Origin: Butyrivibrio sp.
GTDB lineage: Bacteria > Bacillota > Clostridia > Lachnospirales > Lachnospiraceae
Assembly (NCBI GenBank): GCA_024692165.1
Contig: JAILMY010000029.1
Coordinates: 1 to 51,994 of the forward strand
Length of the DNA stretch: 51,994 bases
Direction of reading: 5' to 3'
The position numbers and the translations under genes are program-made. Below the pieces are notes generated by a model. The model was not told the DNA's origin and made no database searches. It was given only the letters and a program-made list of their open reading frames with translations. Below are positions 48,565 to 51,994 of this stretch, one piece after another (the stretch's first letter is position 1; each line of letters opens with the position of its first letter).

Positions 48565-49332
48565 ATGAGCAAAATAAAAAACGCCTTTTCAGGCGGTAAG
48601 GCATTTATCGCATTCATAACCTGTGGTGATCCTGATCTTGAAACCACAAAAGAAGCTGTTAAAGCTGCTGCATCTAATGGTGCAGACCTTATAGAGCTTG
48701 GAATTCCCTTTTCTGATCCTACAGCAGAAGGTCCTGTTATTCAGGGCGCAAACTTAAGGGCTTTAAACGGCGGTGTTACAACAGACAAGATTTTTGATTT
48801 TGTAGTGGATCTTAGAAAAGAAGTATCTGTTCCCATGGTTTTCATGACCTACGCCAATGTGGTTTATTCCTACGGCGCAGAAGAGTTTATTGGAAAATGC
48901 AGAGAGATAGGTATTGATGGTCTGATCCTTCCGGATCTTCCCTTCGAAGAAAAAGAGGAGTTTAATGACATCTGTGTCAAGAATAATGTAGACCTGATTT
49001 CTCTTATCGCTCCAACATCCGAAAATCGTATTTCTATGATAGCAAAAGAAGCATCAGGCTTTATCTACATTGTTTCCAGTCTCGGTGTTACAGGAACCAG
49101 AAGCAGCATAACTACTGACCTTGATTCAATTATTGAACTTGTGAGGAAGAGTACCGACACACCTTGCGCCATAGGATTTGGTATTTCCACACCCGAACAG
49201 GCTGCCAAGTTCTCAGCCAAGGCAGATGGTGTTATTGTAGGATCAGCTATTATCAAGCTTCTTGAAAAGTACGGAAAAGAAGCACCTAAATATGTGGGAG
49301 AGTATGTTCACAGTATGAAGGCAGCCATGTAA
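48565..49332 (+). CDS. trpA: Tryptophan synthase alpha chain
   Basis: FITCGDPDLETT, IELGIPFSDPTAEGPVIQGANLRAL, GLILPDLPFEEKEEF, YIVSSLGVTGTRSS. Confidence 0.97.
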   Translation: MSKIKNAFSGGKAFIAFITCGDPDLETTKEAVKAAASNGADLIELGIPFSDPTAEGPVIQGANLRALNGGVTTDKIFDFVVDLRKEVSVPMVFMTYANVVYSYGAEEFIGKCREIGIDGLILPDLPFEEKEEFNDICVKNNVDLISLIAPTSENRISMIAKEASGFIYIVSSLGVTGTRSSITTDLDSIIELVRKSTDTPCAIGFGISTPEQAAKFSAKADGVIVGSAIIKLLEKYGKEAPKYVGEYVHSMKAAM

Positions 49333-49350
49333 ATCCGTATTAGGAGATGA

Positions 49351-49393
49351 AAAAGACCAAGAATCAGGTAAATATCCCGGTTCATGGTCTTTT
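49351..49393. terminator. Bidirectional terminator after trpA
   Basis: AAAAGACCA...TGGTCTTTT with inner GAATCAGG/CCCGGTTC pairing. Confidence 0.75.
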
Positions 49394-49430
49394 CTTTACT
49401 TCTTTATTTTTGAATTCACAGCACGAATCG

Positions 49431-50900
49431 TCAGCTGATGCTTCCCTTGATCCTCTGTAAGTTCTCGTCAGTCTCCTTGAGCATTTCCCGAAGAGAAAGG
49501 TTTTCATCATGTCCAAACTCGCAGATGGAATACTGAAGGTGATTCATATATCTGGTATTATCCGTAAGCAGTTTTGCATTCTGAACAGACATTTCTTCCC
49601 TAAGAAATTCTGCTTTTCCCTGCTCATCTGTAATCTCTAATACTGCAAACTCATCACCACGGATTCTTCCGTAAATACTCTTTTCTTCAAATACCTCTTT
49701 AAGGATTAAAGCCACTCTTTTAACTGCTCTGTCGCCTTCTTCCTTGCCAAACATGCTGTTAATGGTTTTCAAGGATTCCATGTGGATATATGCAACAATT
49801 GCATAGCTTCCTTCCTTAAACTCTTCCTTTAACAGATCATATGCCTTGGCAAAAAAGCCTCTTCTGTTAAGACCACCGGTCAGGTAATCCTGGTCTCCGA
49901 TATGATCAAGAACAGAGTCATCCCTTGCCAACTCTTCCTGAACTTCATAAAGTTCTTCGTTGGTCTTTTTCAGTTCTTTTTCAAGATATGAAACCCTTGA
50001 GGCTCCTGTAACAACGCTAAGAAGTGTATCAAAGAAATAATCAATGATCATATTTGCTGTGAACTCAGTTATCAGAAGTCCAAGCTGATACTCCCCTACA
50101 AATATAACTCCAGCCACAAGTACTGCAGGCTTATTCTCTGTAAGCTGAGAAATAATATCTGACACCTTTACTACTTTGTGAGCATCCATGGTGTCTTCGA
50201 GCTTTCCGTTTACAAGAGCGCTCTTAACGCAGATATGCTCAGGTCTTTTCCACCAGTATTTGACAGAATTCCTGATTTTCTGGTCATAAAGATAAATACC
50301 GCAGTTATTTAAACCGGACTTTTTGACACTCTCCGCAAAAACTTCGTAAACCTTCTCCTTGGGATACTTTCTGTTAAGGAGCATTTTTCCAACCCTTGAA
50401 ATAGCGGATAATGCTTCTGATTCAGGTTTGTCTACGAAGGAAAAAATCTTTGCCGCCTCATTAGAGGGAAGAGCCATATTATTAGCATAGAAAACCGCAT
50501 CACAAACTGCTTCATATCCCAACTGCTCAAACTGATCATGGTCAGTCTCAACTTCATTGACAGACATTACCTCCACATCCAGTCCTTCCTGCTTTGTAAG
50601 AGTAAGAACCGGAATACCCGAGAATTTATTCAGGAACGCATCCCTTTTAAGGATTGGCGCTCCTTTTCCAATCCTGTCTATATCAATGATGAGTGCATCA
50701 AAGTCCTCAGTATCTGCATAATCAAATACTGCCATATGCTGATAATCATATGGATTGTCTTCCTCATCCTCCGCAATAAGGTACTTGCCGGGCATGATGA
50801 CAAGGGTTATATCCTTGTCTCTTGCTGCCTGGCTTGCACCTACACAGATTCTTTTTACCTCTTTGTCCTCGAGCTCAGATACTAACAGTCCGATGTTCAT
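49431..50900 (-). CDS. GGDEF-domain protein with N-terminal periplasmic-binding/LacI-type sensor-like domain; no TM segment evident
   Basis: N-terminus MNIGLLVSELEDKEVKRICVGASQAARDKDITLVIMPGK...; GGDEF region DYLTGGLNRRGFF...YGRIRGDEFAVLE. Confidence 0.8.
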   Translation of the reverse strand: MNIGLLVSELEDKEVKRICVGASQAARDKDITLVIMPGKYLIAEDEEDNPYDYQHMAVFDYADTEDFDALIIDIDRIGKGAPILKRDAFLNKFSGIPVLTLTKQEGLDVEVMSVNEVETDHDQFEQLGYEAVCDAVFYANNMALPSNEAAKIFSFVDKPESEALSAISRVGKMLLNRKYPKEKVYEVFAESVKKSGLNNCGIYLYDQKIRNSVKYWWKRPEHICVKSALVNGKLEDTMDAHKVVKVSDIISQLTENKPAVLVAGVIFVGEYQLGLLITEFTANMIIDYFFDTLLSVVTGASRVSYLEKELKKTNEELYEVQEELARDDSVLDHIGDQDYLTGGLNRRGFFAKAYDLLKEEFKEGSYAIVAYIHMESLKTINSMFGKEEGDRAVKRVALILKEVFEEKSIYGRIRGDEFAVLEITDEQGKAEFLREEMSVQNAKLLTDNTRYMNHLQYSICEFGHDENLSLREMLKETDENLQRIKGSIS

Positions 50901-50911
50901 AGGCCCCTCAT

Positions 50912-51925
50912 TTATTCCTCAATATCGTCGTCGTCTCTGCTGTCATCTTCTTGAATTTCATCTGGAATATCATCAATATTATCAATATCGTGATCACCGT
51001 CAGAAATCTTTTCTCTAACCTTCGCTATCTGTGCTACTGTTACACCCTTATCAAGATTGATCATCTTAACGCCTGATGTAACTCTGCCGTGGATTGTGAT
51101 CTCATCCATTCTCAGCTGTATGATAATTCCGGCACTTGTGATCATCATTATTTCATTATCATCGTTAACAGCCTTAACACCGATAACATTTCCGGTCTTC
51201 TCGGTAATCTTGTAACACTTAACACCCTTACCGCCTCTGAACTGACTGTGGAATTCATCCAGAGTTGTACGTTTTCCATAGCCTTTTTCTGAAACAATAA
51301 GAAGTGAATCACCCTGAGTATTCAGCTGCATTCCAACAATCTCATCCGTGTCATCAAGCATCATTCCGCGTACACCGATAGAAGATCTTCCTGTTGAACG
51401 AACATCACTTTCATCGAAGTGGATACACATACCATTCTTAGTAACAAGGAATATTTCGGCATCTTTTGTTACTGTCTTTACCTCGATAAGCTCATCATCA
51501 TCTCTGAGAACAATAGCTACAAGTCCTGTCTTTCTGACATTTGAGAAGTCTGTGATAGGAGTCTTCTTTACAGTACCCTTCTTGGTTACCATAAACAGGC
51601 TCTTTTCCTCATCCTCGAAGCCCTTTACAGGAATCATGGCTGAAATCTTTTCTCCTGGTGCAAGCTGAAGGAGATTAACTATAGCCATACCCCTGGAAGT
51701 TCTTGATGCCTCAGGAATCTGATATGCCTTAAGCCTATATACACGGCCGGTATTTGTAAAGAACATAACGTAGTTATGAGTTGTTGTCATAAGGATATCT
51801 TCAACAAAGTCACTATCGATTGTTGTGATTCCCTTGATTCCCTTACCGCCGCGGTTCTGTGATTTGAAGTTATCGATAGACATTCTCTTGATATATCCAA
51901 GGTTTGTCATGGCGATAACTGTATT
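50912..51925 (-). CDS. gyrA: DNA gyrase subunit A, C-terminal beta-pinwheel portion only (5' part absent)
   Basis: TVIAMTNLGYIKRMSIDNFKSQNRGGKGIKG, LIVSEKGYGKRTTLDEFHSQFRGGKGVKCYKI; acidic C-terminal tail. Frame is closed upstream by a TAA at 51947-51949. Confidence 0.9.
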   Translation of the reverse strand, partial: NTVIAMTNLGYIKRMSIDNFKSQNRGGKGIKGITTIDSDFVEDILMTTTHNYVMFFTNTGRVYRLKAYQIPEASRTSRGMAIVNLLQLAPGEKISAMIPVKGFEDEEKSLFMVTKKGTVKKTPITDFSNVRKTGLVAIVLRDDDELIEVKTVTKDAEIFLVTKNGMCIHFDESDVRSTGRSSIGVRGMMLDDTDEIVGMQLNTQGDSLLIVSEKGYGKRTTLDEFHSQFRGGKGVKCYKITEKTGNVIGVKAVNDDNEIMMITSAGIIIQLRMDEITIHGRVTSGVKMINLDKGVTVAQIAKVREKISDGDHDIDNIDDIPDEIQEDDSRDDDDIEE

Positions 51926-51992
51926 AACATTTAGGGTGCTGCCATCTTACCAGGGCTTCTGCTGCACCAAGACGTGGAACATCATCTTTAAT
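51926..51992 (-). other. Fragment resembling an EAL phosphodiesterase domain, out of frame with gyrA
   Basis: Minus strand from 51992 reads IKDDVPRLGAAEALVRWQHPKC-stop; GAxEALVRWQHP is the signature of EAL domains. Confidence 0.6.
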
Positions 51993-51994
51993 AT

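Overview
The window is a gene-dense, mostly chromosomal-core segment from a low-GC anaerobic Firmicute. It looks Lachnospiraceae/Butyrivibrio-like, inferred from the xylan-degrading enzymes, the clostridial SUF layout and reverse rubrerythrin. Gene blocks include: a partial tRNA-Lys; CapA-like/DUF3160 surface proteins; a sufCBDSU operon; tRNA-Gly; a 10TM metal-exporter/Fur-family pair; two OmpR-type two-component systems; pgi; an rpiR-luxS-mtnN cluster; reverse rubrerythrin; an ApbE lipoprotein; a second cluster with MurG and TSCPD; an MBOAT/SGNH O-acylation pair; a large modular GH10 xylanase; surE; exoA; a GH51 arabinofuranosidase; a T-box-controlled trpDCFBA operon; a GGDEF protein with an unusual architecture; and a truncated gyrA. 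No prophage, IS element, CRISPR array or obvious defence system was seen. The signals most worth a second look are non-coding: (1) a 133-nt element that can fold as a four-way junction, next to tRNA-Lys; (2) near-perfect operator palindromes placed in the suf promoter and the metal-exporter/Fur promoter; (3) a shared AGAGAACTG terminator hairpin, once inside a 65-bp palindrome with 28-bp perfect arms; (4) a trp promoter whose -35 box lies in the loop of the upstream terminator, plus a second terminator-like hairpin after the T-box; (5) a 12-bp inverted repeat that includes the Shine-Dalgarno of a TSCPD gene; (6) an apparent chimeric junction (EAL-domain fragment joined to gyrA) at the right end of the window. 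All family assignments come from reading motifs by eye; no database search was run.
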